NCBI GenBank assembly: GCA_022539475.1
Contig: VCMS01000336.1
Coordinates: forward strand, 86,718-150,717
Origin: Gracilaria domingensis
Taxonomy: Eukaryota > Rhodophyta > Florideophyceae > Gracilariales > Gracilariaceae
Direction of reading: 5' to 3'
Length of the DNA stretch: 64,000 nt
This document shows, piece after piece, positions 41,990 through 55,420 of this stretch. The translations under genes and the position numbers were made by a program. Under the pieces are notes generated by a model. It made no database searches and was not told the DNA's origin. It saw only the letters and a program-made list of their open reading frames with translations. Every line of letters starts with the position of its first letter. Positions within the stretch are counted from its first letter, which is position 1.

Positions 41990-42786
41990 NNNNNNNNNNN
42001 NNNNNNNNNNNNNNNNNNNNNNNNNNNNNNNNNNNNNNNNNNNNNNNNNNNNNNNNNNNNNNNNNNNNNNNNNNNNNNNNNNNNNNNNNNNNNNNNNNNN
42101 NNNNNNNNNNNNNNNNNNNNNNNNNNNNNNNNNNNNNNNNNNNNNNNNNNNNNNNNNNNNNNNNNNNNNNNNNNNNNNNNNNNNNNNNNNNNNNNNNNNN
42201 NNNNNNNNNNNNNNNNNNNNNNNNNNNNNNNNNNNNNNNNNNNNNNNNNNNNNNNNNNNNNNNNNNNNNNNNNNNNNNNNNNNNNNNNNNNNNNNNNNNN
42301 NNNNNNNNNNNNNNNNNNNNNNNNNNNNNNNNNNNNNNNNNNNNNNNNNNNNNNNNNNNNNNNNNNNNNNNNNNNNNNNNNNNNNNNNNNNNNNNNNNNN
42401 NNNNNNNNNNNNNNNNNNNNNNNNNNNNNNNNNNNNNNNNNNNNNNNNNNNNNNNNNNNNNNNNNNNNNNNNNNNNNNNNNNNNNNNNNNNNNNNNNNNN
42501 NNNNNNNNNNNNNNNNNNNNNNNNNNNNNNNNNNNNNNNNNNNNNNNNNNNNNNNNNNNNNNNNNNNNNNNNNNNNNNNNNNNNNNNNNNNNNNNNNNNN
42601 NNNNNNNNNNNNNNNNNNNNNNNNNNNNNNNNNNNNNNNNNNNNNNNNNNNNNNNNNNNNNNNNNNNNNNNNNNNNNNNNNNNNNNNNNNNNNNNNNNNN
42701 NNNNNNNNNNNNNNNNNNNNNNNNNNNNNNNNNNNNNNNNNNNNNNNNNNNNNNNNNNNNNNNNNNNNNNNNNNNNNNNNNNNNNN
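41990..42786. other. Assembly gap (797 N)
   Basis: Undetermined bases. The 3' LTR and about 1.7 kb of the 3' UTR of element 4 would have to lie here; by comparison with element 3 the missing piece should be about 2.5 kb, so the gap is probably undersized. Confidence 1.
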
Positions 42787-45700
42787 ACCGTCACTGACGA
42801 GAATCGAACCCTTGTTCAACGTTGAAACTAAAACGAACGAGCGGTGCTCCTCGAAAATGGCAAAAGGTGATCAACACCGGTAATTACAACATGGAGTACA
42901 CGGAAATTGTACACCCTTCTTGCTTAGGGAAAAGACCGTGATTCGCGTCCTACAGCATGTAGAGCGAACCGCCAAGCGGAACAAAAAAACCTAACAGCGT
43001 AAACAATACATCGAAAACGATTGAATAGCATTGACACGACATGAGTCGGATTGCCAACCGGCAAAATGCGAGGCGAACCAAGTGACCCCAATTGGGTGAG
43101 AGTCACATGTGTAAACTCCTTCTCCATAACTTCGCAGCTGAAGTGGACAATTCCTCTCCATAGGTCGTTATTCTTCTTCCGCAGGTTGTACTTCATCCTC
43201 TTCAGAGTGCAACTAAACTTCTCCTCACCTGAGGGTATAAGCTGCATCTTGAACTCAACTCTCTTCTCAGAGTGTCTCCCTCACCACGCGAGTAAGCGTT
43301 ACAGTACTCCTCGGGAGGTCTGTCGAGTGTTCCTCGGATTGAGTGTTGTCGTTCCGTAGAAACCGTTCGTGCGCGGTACGCATACGGCCGCCGTCTCCAA
43401 CCGTACGAGTGTTATCCCGACCATCGCTTTTATGGTAGGTAGCCGCCTAACGCCGTGTTAGTTCGACGATGTTACTGCACGATCTCGATCGGGTAAGTGG
43501 CTCCACGGGGTTCGTCCCGAATCCCGCTGACGGCGGATATGCCATATACAGCGTACCTGGTACTGAACATACCCTTCGATTCCAACGTGTGTGCCCCACG
43601 AGTGGTCTACGACGAAACTCTTCGAGTATTACGCCCCGCTCGAGCTCTTCCTGCGAAGGGTCGTCAGCTGCGTCTGCGGCCGTCCGTAACTTCGTGACCA
43701 GCTGGTGCTGTGGGAGTTTCTCCTGGACGCCTTCCGCGCGGTGGACTTTCCCCTCTGCTGTAAGTGTCTCGTTCTCCCAGTTCCGGGCTTCTTCAAGCAG
43801 CTTCGCCGCTTCGGGCGGGTCCGCGAACGGCTAGTTCAACGCGATATTCCCGTCTTTTGACGTTGAAAGGCGGACGCGGAGGCGGATTGTTCACCACGGC
43901 ACGTGCCGGTTCACGTGAAGACACGCAACGGTTCGCTAGGTGGGTGGCACTGCCATCGAGCTTTGATGGCCCATTGTGTGGGGGCGCGCTGCCGCCCAAG
44001 ATGTGTGGTGCGCTAAGCGCTCCTTGCAGCTGCAGGGTGCGTTTCCCTAAATCAGGGCTGTAATCCGTAACTCAAAGAGCGTGCGCCGTCATGACTTAGC
44101 GAAACGTCATGACGTGCGACTTGCGACTTCCCACGGCTGGGCGTGCAACGTGCACTACCATACCGAACCGGGTGTGGGATCTTCGCTTCAGCGAGCTCTC
44201 CTCTTCTCCTGCTCTGCAGTGTCTAAGGTACCGGGACTGCCGTTGACTTCCCTACAGCGCGCCATGCGAAGGCGGTTCTGCGGCGGTTCCGTCAGCCGGC
44301 GAATGCGGCGGATGCGCAGTCCGAAAAACTCCGGATAAACGTATCCCAGCGTTCGCTATAGCCTTGCTCTGCCGAGAAGTCGGGTTTGCTTGATCAACTT
44401 CCGCCGTGTGGCCGTGGGAAACTCCGCGAACGAGAGCATGCTCCGCGTCCTGCGTCCGTGCGACGATGGGCGCGTGTTTCCTGTGGACAATTCCCAGAGG
44501 GTGAGCGCAATACCAAGCATCCTGACACAAACCTTGAGTTCCGTTCGTTGCGTGCGGTGTCCTTCCCGAAGGTCGCGATGCCTTCGGAAGGTGTGGCTAC
44601 CTCCGCCAGAGTTCTGCGCGGACAGGGCCGACTGCGGCGCGTATCCTTCGCGACTTTCAACACCCGCCGACAGCGGGTGACTCCTTCCCACTGACAGTGG
44701 GTTGTCCTAGCAACACTCGTCACGGTGTGTCTGTAGGCGACTCTGCCCGTTTCTGCTTCATACTTGCCCGTAAATCACGGTGCTTCGACGGTAAGCGACA
44801 CCGGTGACTCACTCTCCGCGACCCAACCGTGAACTGTCCCCTCCCCCTCCTTAGCGTGGTGAGCGTTACAGGGAGCAGTGCATCACGTCAGTTGTACCGG
44901 GTAACAGACGCGTGTCCGAAAACAGCATTTCACCTAGCGTGTATGTTCCGATTACTCGGCTGCGACATATGATCTCGGTACATCTGCGAGACCCCGTGTG
45001 GGTTGACGCGGAGCCCCACAGTGTGTAGTGTTCTCGACGAGGTTCCTCGTTTCTCTGTCTGTCCAGCTGTCCTGCATGTGTGCCGAAATATTCCGTGTGA
45101 ACGGTTGCTGGACCTCTTACCACGCGATCGCCGGGAGAAACGGCTCATGAAGCGTCAGCAACTTCCAGTAGCGGTCTGTGTCCTTGTTCACGCTACAACG
45201 CTGTAGCGGACCAATCAGCATGGGTGAAAGTCTTGTGGCGCCTCCTTTTCAGGCGTGTTAGTACTCCTCCTGACAAATGCGAGTTTTCCCACTTTTCAGT
45301 GTGTAGTGGCTCGCGTACGGCGGGCATCAAAGTTCGCTTGTAAGCGTGTGTGTCTTCGCATTGACGACCCTGGCGGACGAGGTTAACCATGCGGGAATAA
45401 CGCACTGCTTCATTGCAAGATAAGTGATCCCCGAATTGACGGTACGGCTATCCAAGCTGTTGCTGATGTTCAACCGCAACTGGTGGTGGTGTCCGTTGAG
45501 AGCACCGAGCTCAAAGGGTCGATAAACCCAGTTACTCTGTGAACTTGCGTATTATACGCATACGTCACGTATCCGTGTAGAAAGATCCCAATGTTTTCGG
45601 GTGTTCAACTGTATAAGCCCGCAATGCGGAGAGCAATTGTTCGGTTAAATCCTGTTGCGATTGCATGCATTTGGGATGATACTGTCGTCTGGAAGAGATT

Positions 45701-48700
45701 CTTCACGTCGAGTATCCGTACAACATCCTGGAAGAAACGTGCGGTAAACTGCGGACCTTATCTGAGAGGAGATTGACCGGGGGACGTGACCATAACCCAA
45801 TGGCGAACGAATGCCTCCGCAACACGGCGTGCCTGTAATCCGGACTTCAAACGGGAACTGTCCGGCATCTAGCTTACTGAATCTATCCGCTAGAATAAAC
45901 GAGTAAAACCGATTTCCTCGGGAAGTACGCAAGAACTCGCCGAGTATATCGATGGCAAGTAGAACTCCTAACGGCGCTTTGCGGAAAGGTGTTAGTTCTT
46001 CGATTGCGACGCGGTAACTCGCTCGCGAGTACATTGTGTACACGCCTCACGGTGGTGTAGCAGTCGCAACGCTAACGCGGGCCAGTAGAAATCCCGGACG
46101 CAGTGTCGTGTATAACCGCTTTACTACCCGGATGGAAGGCCATCCGCTGAGGTGATGGGAGAGATGCAATACCCTTGTTTGGAAGGAGTGAGGAAACCAC
46201 CAATCTGTGGGCAGAACGAACCACTCTCGACGAGTAACCCTTGTGTGTGACCCCGAACGGGAGTTAAGCACACATAAATTTGGGAGCGTGTCCTCGTAAC
46301 AGAAACGGCGTCAGATTGCTTTGTTCCCGCGACCAGCATCTTCTGGGTGATGGGGACGAATGTAACCGGATCCGGGTTCTTCACCGTCTGCGACGAGCAG
46401 AAGTTCATCACAGATGTCGTCCGAGCACCGATGTCGTAGTCGCTTCATCACCTCTCCATGAGGAAACAGGGGATATCTTCGATCTCGTCTATCGACGGGT
46501 AAAGCTTCGCCCCTTCAGTTCGCTAGACGTGAAAGAGCATCCGCTTGCGCGTTCAAACAACCCTCTTATAGGTGCCTCGTAGTCAAATCTCGCCAAGCCG
46601 AAACGCCACGGCATCTAAGCGATCCGGATAGGGCTTCCCGTGACTGAACACTACCAAACGCAAGCGGAATGGTCCGTATTCGACGGTAAAGCAACCCATA
46701 AGATTGTGGTCCGTAGAGTCTGCAAAGCCATCATACCATGAGCAGACACTGCCTTCTCGCTGATACCGTAGTAATTGCGCTCGTGCACTTGAGTGTACGA
46801 GCACCCAACGAGCGCAATTGGTTTTGCTTCTCCTTCGGTGTAGTCTGAAAAGAAGCGCAGCCAATTTGTATTCGCTGCGACATCCGTATCCACGGTTGTA
46901 CCGCAACCCCCGTCTGTTGTAACGCTACTACACGGGTGCCGTGGTAACAGCCTCTTTAAGAGAGTTCGAAGGCCTCCACTTGCGTGGGGGTAAGTGGTCC
47001 CCAATTTGGGCGGTTCCCTTCTTCAGGAGTGTCGGTTGAGCGGTCCCCGCAATCTTCGCGAAGCGAGAAATGAACTCGTCTATAAATCGTTGCATAGCCC
47101 TAGAAAGGAGCGTAGCTTCTGTCTGTTGTTAGTTGGGTGCTTCGCCTCTGTTGAGGGACTTCAGGAGTTCCTCGACAGTAACCAGTCCTGGACGTAGTGA
47201 CATGGCCCGATACTCTCACTGAGTGAGTGAAAGACCTCACACGTTCCTCAATTTTTTTTTTGAGATAATTCAGCATCCCGCAAGGCGTCAGTACTATCTC
47301 CCGCACACTGGCTCGAGGGATCGTCGCAAATCTGTTGGAGAAACACGATGATGTCATCGAGGGAGCTCTATTTACCAAGCAACTCCGCCATTTGAAGGCG
47401 GAGCTAGACAAAATGTCGCAGAGCACGCTTGAACGTATCGGGGGCGTTCTTTAACCCGCAACGCATACGCTTAAAGCGGATAATCCGGAATTGACAGGTA
47501 AACGCTCGGTCTTGTCGACGGTCTTCCGTCTAACTGGTACTTTGCCCAGTACTCCCCAGTTTGCATCCAAAGTGGAGATGGAAACTAGCTGATCGCCAAG
47601 CGAGTCGATATTACCGTCCATTACGATGTATGGGGTACACGGTTTTGACGGTGACATCGTTCAAGCGACGATAGTCGATACAATAAGCCCAGGACCCGTC
47701 GGGTTTCGGAGCCAGTACAACTTGGAGATGCCCATGGCGGACTGAGCCGGTTCTATCACGCCCAGCGCGGCAGCATTTTGTTTTGATGAAACTCTTCCCT
47801 TCCCGGCTTTTCGGGCCTGCCCTGTAAGGTGCGAGCAATCGGCTAGGTCTCCGGCAGGAGGTCATCGGTGTTCCGTAGTTGAAACCTCTCCGAGCGGAAC
47901 CATCCCACATTGGGTAAACTCTCGCAAATGTTGCGACCAACCTCTCACGGTGTGAAATCCGTACATGACCGAATCAATTCTTCTAACTACCTTTTGGATA
48001 GGGTCAATCCGCTCAAACTCGTAAGAACGTCCTAGCTTCCGAGTCATTCGTGTGTGCAACTCTGGGACGGGTCCACGCAACGAGCGCGACGATTCTCCTC
48101 CCCTCCTTAGGTGAAGCAAACCAGTGCGTTCTTCAGCATAGCCGCAGCATCTCGGCGCAGTTCACCTTGTAGGGATAAGCGCCGTAGGGCGGTAAAGACA
48201 GTACCAGAATTACGGTGTTCTTCACCAGATTTATCTTGGGGCTTCTTGCCCAAAGTTGCCAACATAACCCGAAAGGGGTGTTCGTTGATTGAACAACTCC
48301 GTTCGCCAAAACGCGACCTATATTCTCGTAAACTAGTTCAAGGTTGACAAACCCGCCAAAACCAAAACGCGGTGCGGCAGTATACATCAACCCCAAACCT
48401 TCGGATTCTGGCGGAATAGAAATTCACGCGCTAGCGGAGGCTTTCGGCGGACTCCTTCGTGCAGGAGGAAGGCTGTAGAGGGACGGCTGTAGTGGTACCA
48501 GCTTAAGTGGACGCTCGGCGTAATGAGCGACGAACAATCTGTACAACCGAACCATCTTTCCATTTCCACTTCACGCGCACGCGGTCGTATGGGCTCTCGA
48601 CATTTCTGTCGCAGAAGTCACACCCTAGATGACAGGTGACCGAGCGTCTTGCAGACCGATGAATTTCTACCGTGCTCGATGTCAGTTACCATTACGACAT

Positions 48701-51679
48701 CAGTGAGAACCATTCCAGCCGTTTGTAAACGTATAGTGTAGTGCATCGCCCAAGTCCAGGACGGTCCAGAGCGGATTCGACAACGGACTTCCGCGGTAGT
48801 AACGACTCAACAATGAAGTTGGGCCAGCACCTGTATCCAAGACAGAGAGATGACGGCACCATATACTGGGTGGATAGCCAGTCAGCAAATATCTTGTAGC
48901 TGTCGCTTGGCCATTTACCATGACTCGATCCGGGACCGGTTGCTCCTGGAACCGGTATCCACGGCGACGAACCACAACGATGGTGGAGAGTCCACGTCTA
49001 AGACGGTCGTTTCTCGAAAGGATTTGACCTGGGAGCGAGGCGGTTGACGACCTCGGGCGCCGTAGACCTCGACTCGGGCGCCTTCCCATTGGAGACTCCC
49101 CTACTCAGTTCTAACTGAGTTCCACTCCGTTCTAACGGACAACGGTCGTCCTGTGCAGCAGAGGCATCTTCACAGATTCCTGTGAACAGCGAATCAGGAA
49201 TCTACCCGTCAACAGCGGTTGCCGCCATCGGCTTGAGCCGTGAAACATTGCCTGGTTCAGACGCAGAGTCAGTAACGCAGCCAATTCTGCAGCAGACACC
49301 CTACGGGGGGGTTACTCAGCCCTTTCGCACGCAGGTATGCGTTACCGGCACTGACGCCTGTTCGGGCGGGGTCAGCGCTTTCCAAAAATTCGCCACAACC
49401 CGTGGGCATTTCCCTCATGCGAGAGTTTGCAGTCGGGCTGCGATGACCGTGGTTGTAACACGTGAAAAACAAGATCAGGGTTGTCTTCCGGAACTCCGTG
49501 GTTCTTGGACTTCACCTTCCGGGTCTACCCAACCAGGTCGCTGGTAAACGACTCCTTCGAATAGGGTACTGGGACGCGAACGCACATCATCAGTGGGACG
49601 TCTGCGCGCTAAAGCAGCGCATCGCTGTCCGTCTTCTCGGACTCGCGAGGGCTTCTGTTAGAGTAGAAGGGCAACTCCGTAGTCCGAATAGAATATCCAG
49701 GTCCCAGCCCTGTCGAATGTAAGTACTTCCACATCGTGGCCAGAAAAGTCCTGCGGTAGCAGTGAGCCGATGACGACCGCCTTCGGAGGTGCACGCCTGG
49801 TTGAAACCCGTATCGGTGCGTGGCGCGCTAAGGCGTCTCCCTCCGCCTATCGCGTATCGTGCACTAATCCAGATCATGGTAGTCTTTCTTTCCGGTCCTT
49901 CCGTCGCTGGGCAAACCAGAGTGCGCAATAGCCGCGATTCAATCCGTTGATAACATCAGCTACACGCGCTCGTTTGAGGAGATAAAACATTCCACAAGCG
50001 GTGGAATGCCTTTATCAGCGTCCGAGACTCGCATGTTTCGACTCCTTCGGCGTCTGGTTTCGTCTCCCGCGCAACAGCTGTAGATTGCTTCCATCGACTT
50101 AGAGGGTATGTGTCGCATACGACGCGCAACCAAATAGCTGCACTGGCTCGGGCCAGCAGATGTGACCCCTCCTTCAGACGGCGTCAAAGATGACCTCTGA
50201 CAGATGTTCATACTGATCCTTTCAGCGAGTCCACGTATGAAAATAACGGAAGGCAAATAAGCCTGGCCCCTCCAACACAAATGCCGAGATGGTCAGCTTC
50301 CGCGCTAAAGGCGTGAAAGAAAGTCAAGCCACCAGAATGGGATCCTCCCCAGTGAAACAACTGTGCGAAGGTTACAGGGACATGCGTTTGATGCGTCTTC
50401 ACCTACCGTGCCACGGCGTCCGGTTCAGACTTGACATCTGTCCAAACGGTTAATACCGTAAGATAACTAACCTTTGTGAACAGATTCTTCGGCCCAGTTC
50501 ACCATCCAAACCTGATGTGCTTTCGCCCCCGTTTCCGGTACCCAACAATCACCATAGGTGACGTAGAACTCCGCGAACGCGTTAGAACGAGCGCGGGAAC
50601 TTCACCGTGCACTTGACGAGCTCGATGATAAGGAACCCGCCGAGCGGGTTTGAGAATACCAAGAAGACCTGTGACGATTCCGATCATACTGCGGCGAGCA
50701 TTCCTCTCTTAGAGCGACTCCCTGGACTTCCGGCACGTGTACCACGAGACACTTCCCGCAGAGGCGCAGCAGGGCCGTCATCCTCACGGATGGTGGCTCT
50801 AACGTCTCAGACGGCCAAGGATCCAATGAACTTCGTGTTAAACCTCCTCGGTGAAACTGGATATCCTTGAAGAACCTCCAAGAGGCATTAATCATCCTTC
50901 CGTAAAATAGTAGATCATCTGATACCACCTCCGTTGAGCGCTGCGTCAACCTTCAACGAAGTGTGGTCGACCTCGGAAACGAGTGCTCATGAGAAACTCT
51001 CAGTGACAGCAGGTCTAGCCTCAAGCACACAACTTGAGTCTCCAACTCGTTACGAGCGCATCCTCTCGCCGCGACAACGGGGTATAGACCCTCCAAAGGA
51101 GCAGATGAGGGCCCAGCCACTGGGCGTCAGACGACTTGTCAGGCTGATTTCCGGTCCGGGTTTCTGTCCATCCCCGAGGGGTTCGGAACAGACCGAACGT
51201 GGGGCAAGCCAGAGCCAAGCGGAGCGAGACTATCTAGGGCTCGACCTGCCCGACGACCATCGTCCACTGACGAGATACAACAGAAAACTGGGAACCAGGA
51301 AAGCAAAACAATAAAATGAACCTCGAATGAGTGTAAGCGTCCTCAACGCGAGTGACGATAACGACAAATCGGACGAACCGACCGTACCAACGGAACAGCC
51401 GTATACGGAATTTAAGGGCTGATTCACCAGATGCTGGGAACGGTAGCACACCCAAACGGTGTGACACACAACCTTACCGACGGGAATCACACACTACGGA
51501 AATAGTAGGCCACGGTAGTAAACCGTGTCCAAACAACAACCCCAAATGAAGAAAGCCATACCAACACACGTCTGTCGGCAAAGCCTCCGTACAAACTGCG
51601 TAGTGTATCTCCACGACAGATACAACCGGCAAACCGGAATTGACAGAAAACCAACTTGCTGATCAACGCGATTTCTAAG

Positions 51680-51691
51680 TTCGGGAGACCA
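51680..51691 (-). promoter_or_regulatory. Element 4 primer binding site
   Basis: Minus-strand TGGTCTCCCGAAC directly after the LTR, the same start as in elements 1-3. Confidence 0.65.
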
Positions 51692-51693
51692 AT

Positions 51694-52039
51694 TGTGTGC
51701 AAAACCCAACGATGGGGAAAGACACGCAAAGGCGGTTCAGACCCTCTCTCAAGAGGCGAGCACAGCGTAGAGCGCTCCCACAGTACGAGACGGCAATGGC
51801 CGGTGTGTAAGACCGGGGTCGACCCTTCCCAAGTTAATGGAGGGAAGCGAAGCGGCGAAGGAAGAAGCGTCCGCGGTAGAGAACACACGACACAAGTCGG
51901 CGAGTAGCTCACGTGCGTAGCACGCGTTACCACGAGTGTGCGATGACACGGGGGGGGGTGGGGGGGGGGGGGCGGGGGGGGGGGGGGGGGGGGGGGGGTG
52001 GGGGGGGGGGTGGGGGGGGGGGGGGGGGGGGGGGGGGGT

Positions 52040-52083
<44 letters not shown>

Positions 52084-52859
52084 GGGGGGGGGGGGGGGGG
52101 GGGGGCGGGGGGTGGGGGGGGGCGGGGAGGGGGGGGGGGGGCGGGGGGGGGGGGTGGGGTGTGGGGGGGTGGGGGTGGGGGGGTGGGTGGGGGGGGGGGG
52201 GGGGGTGGGGGGGGGGGGGGGGGGGGGGGGGGGGGTGGGGGGGGGGCTGCGTGGGGGGGGGGGGGCGGGGGTGGGGGGGGGGGTGGGGGGGGGGGGGGGG
52301 GGGGGGGGGGAGGGGGCGGGGGGGGGGGGGCGGGGGGGGGACGACGTGTCAATAGCCCACGCGAGGTGTCGAGCCACGACACGGGTATGTCACCGGGACA
52401 CCAAGGTAGTCGCACCTTGTATAACAGGGATCAGAAATAAAGAAAACACAGCATCAAAGTAAACACGCGGAAATCGCTGGTAGGTGTTAATGATGCCGCG
52501 AGGCGGATGATGCACCCTGCACAAGGTGCGACTCTCCGGGAGGAGGATATCGGTCCACCAAGGGTGAAACACATCAGAGCCGAACACTCGTTAGTCCGTT
52601 TACTTCCCCGACAATGGTGGCAGCTCAACCTACTAAGTAGGTAGGAGTACCACTGTCAAGTGTGCAACCGCGCTAACTAAAATAAATAAATAATATCTAG
52701 AATACTCCCAAAGTTGGGGCCAACCTCCAGACACGTGTGTGGCCATCCAGCCAAGCTGTTGCAACCCGCACCAGAGTCCCGCGGACCTCCAACTGCACGC
52801 AGCGGCAGTTTGAATTTCACACAAAAGCGAGCAAATACCGCATAAAGCGTGGCTGTACA
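51694..52859 (-). repeat. Element 4 5' LTR with poly-G insertion
   Basis: Matches the element 3 LTR on both sides of the G-rich block (51951-52340) and ends CTGTACA. The right flank begins TTATAATATTCC. Confidence 0.8.
51951..52340. other. Poly-G tract of about 390 bases, probable artefact
   Basis: Nearly pure G with scattered T, C and A. It replaces only about 11 bases (CGAGAGCGGTA) of an LTR motif present in every other copy. Predicted glycine- or proline-rich frames here are not proteins. Confidence 0.9.
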
Positions 52860-53380
52860 TTATAATATTCCATCAGGCACTCACGGACCGCAGCCGTCAG
52901 TGGACTGATTTTTCTTCTCGAGATCTTGAAAACCGTTCCGAAAGTTACGCTGCCCAGTTTTTTCTTGCAATCAGGTCCAGGCAGTCTCAATACCCTATGA
53001 GTGGCAAGGCAGTGTTCATCAATATTTGTACCACTGTAGACGTTGATCCAAAAGCAGGGTGATGGACTGTATCAACATCGCTCCGGCTAACAGTATGATT
53101 GTTGCGGCGAGCCGCAGTATTCCAGCCTATAGTTGGACGTTTAAGTTCTTCCGTCCCATTTCTTCTTCCTTAAGTATGAGTGGTGTCCATGTTTGACAGC
53201 TTTGAACAAGCTTCGTTGACATTCTGTCAATCTCGTTGAAAATCTACGCGACTTAAGAAAGTCCGTAACGGTTACAACCGTGTGGTTGCTTCAGGCAGGT
53301 CGCTGGGGACATAAAAGACTTTGCATAGAGTAAGATCTTTTCTTGCTAGGTTTTGTGCAATGTATGTAAAGGTGCTATTG
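52860..53380. other. Unassigned stretch right of element 4
   Basis: No frame of note and no recognised repeat. Confidence 0.4.
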
Positions 53381-55420
53381 CAGGTCACATCGTGTTCTGC
53401 AAATGGAATATAGTCATGTTCGCTTGAAACTAAAGCTAATTTAGGAGCCTATTTGGGGCGCGCGAAGGGGGTGGCAGAGGCTGGCACTCAAAAAATTAAG
53501 AAATTTTGGAATATTAATTCCATTCGCGAGTTTAGTTCTTGGTCTCGCTACGTTTGTAAGAGGTCTACTTCCCGCACCACCCAGTTCACTCTTTCCGCCA
53601 CCCTCTCTACAAACTGCACTCGTGCATAGTTTGCGTTGCCAATTTTCCTCGAGTTGCAACAAAAATCACACTCATCCCACCTCAATCAATCCCAAACGTT
53701 CCTTCCCATCCACAACCGCAGATCCACTCTTGATACTCATTTTTCGCCGATCCTGCGTCGTCCTTTCCTTTCGCTGCATCCGCCAGAAGCTTTTCTTTAG
53801 AGTACGGGTAGCAACCTCCCAATCCCGTACACCCGCGTCGCCATAAAAAACAGCTTTCCCATCCTCCCCATCTTGTTCTCCTTGATGCGCCGCTGATTTC
53901 GTTGGGCCTGTTCCGCAGTTTCATGCCACGTAAAAACCAGTCCAGACCTAGCCCCGATTGCCTCCTTGGCCACCTTTCCATCGACCAATCCTCTCTCCTT
54001 ACGCCATCTTTGTCCAGACGGCTCCTTTCCGGGCCCAACTTACCAGCCTTCGCCTTCTGTCGAGTCGAAAAACGGACTCCTTCGTGCGCAACCTTCCCGC
54101 ACGTTCCATCTCTGTCCTTCCTTCTTACATCCAATTTCAACCTTTCCTCCACCTAACCCTTGTCGGTGTCGCAGACACTTTCACCGCCTTCGTCCAGCCA
54201 CGTCTATCACTTGTTTCTAAGACAATAAGCTTCTTCTTGCGCAAGCTATCTAGGCCTCCTGGCGCACATTATACGTACACCATCACACGTTTTATCTCAT
54301 CTCCATGCTCTTAACGAAAAAAGTGCGCAGGATTAATATCTTCTCAACCGTAGGCTCACTATCAGCCCCACTCAGCAGCACACCGCCCATTTCATATCAT
54401 AATTATCACAATCAAATAGTCAAAAGTTAAACAATCCATAACATCCTGCCACCCTTGCTTCTTATCTTTACACCAAATACATCTTGCTGCGCTTTTCCCG
54501 AACTGTGTTCAATCTTGTAAGTCCGTTTAAAGCAGGATATTTTGCCATCTTTTTTATAAACCACCTCCACCTTCCATTTGACTACGTCTACGCTCAAACC
54601 AATCATTTGTCTGTTGTCTTCGCGCAGCCTATATCAGCTCTTTTACGCCAAGTACTTTTGTTGACAGACGAACGGCTCGTTTTAATGCGTCAAAGGTTAC
54701 CTCTCTCCCATCATGACGTATGACGATGCATTGTCTACCGTATTCGTTAGACGTCATTAAAAACCACGGGCTCTTACAAGATCAAAGACATCAATGGCTG
54801 GGTACCGTGCAAGCAAACCGGTAGTGTTAGCTTTCGGTCTTTTAGCTTCGGCGTCTCCCCCCCATGGCACACTTCTTTTGTTCACCTAAATTTTCGTCCC
54901 ATTCCTCTTATCGAAGTTCTCATCGGACGGATCTTTCCTGTACAAAACCCCATCTTTCACTATTTTTAACGCGCAACTAATTAATCTCTCCTAACAATAT
55001 CATTAAGATAGTTTTTACCACCTTGCCTGACCCGGATTAATTCTCCCATCGAAGGTTGAGAAAACGTATAAAGCCGCTCTCAATGATCACAGTTCTCTTT
55101 CAAGTTGTGCGAGGGGCAGCGCCGCTTCTTTTCAATGTCGTTGGTTCTCCAATGCCCATGGCAATAAGTTGTTAATCCGTGTGTTGTGGAACATGCGTCA
55201 GGAACAAGATCGTCTAGAGCGGCATGAGGGTGCGGGATGTCTGATTGTGGTCGAGCGTTGGACAGATGATGCTAATGACGAAATGGAGAGGATTGCATAA
55301 AGCAGAAGATGTTCGCGTTGCTCCTAGGCTATTCTGTGAACCTATTTCAGGCGATACGATTAATACTCTGTGTCTACAGCTGAATGAAACTCCTTTCGTG
55401 CCGCCTAGAACGGTTTTGAT
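53381..55420 (-). repeat. Family X repeat, copy B (uninterrupted)
   Basis: Reverse copy of 27026-29033 plus 40886-41130, about 2 kb, diverged by many substitutions and small indels. It contains the empty insertion site of element 3 (GCAAACTATGC, minus strand, near 53630). On the minus strand a frame at 54152-53682 corresponds to the coiled-coil frame of copy A. On the plus strand, frames at 55245-55490 and 55460-55744 (VRVAPRLFCEPISGD, TVLMQSWLAVFVLLARR) may be a transposase remnant. Confidence 0.7.

Larger units (their letters stand above)
42787..52859 (-). mobile_element. Element 4: third Ty3/gypsy copy, element 3 type, error-rich
   Basis: Co-linear with element 3 from its 3' UTR (42787 corresponds to about 31527) through chromodomain and linker (43400-45000), integrase (45100-46200), RNase H and RT (46300-47800), protease (48100-49000), gag (49260-51260), leader and 5' LTR (51694-52859). 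Frames are broken throughout by single-base insertions and deletions. It lacks the antisense ORF and has the element 3-type U3. The left LTR is lost in the gap, so no target duplication can be tested. Confidence 0.85.

Noticed and set aside
51913-52440. Frames encoding long glycine or proline runs
   Set aside because: They lie in the poly-G block inside an LTR, which replaces a few bases present in all other copies; best explained as artefact.
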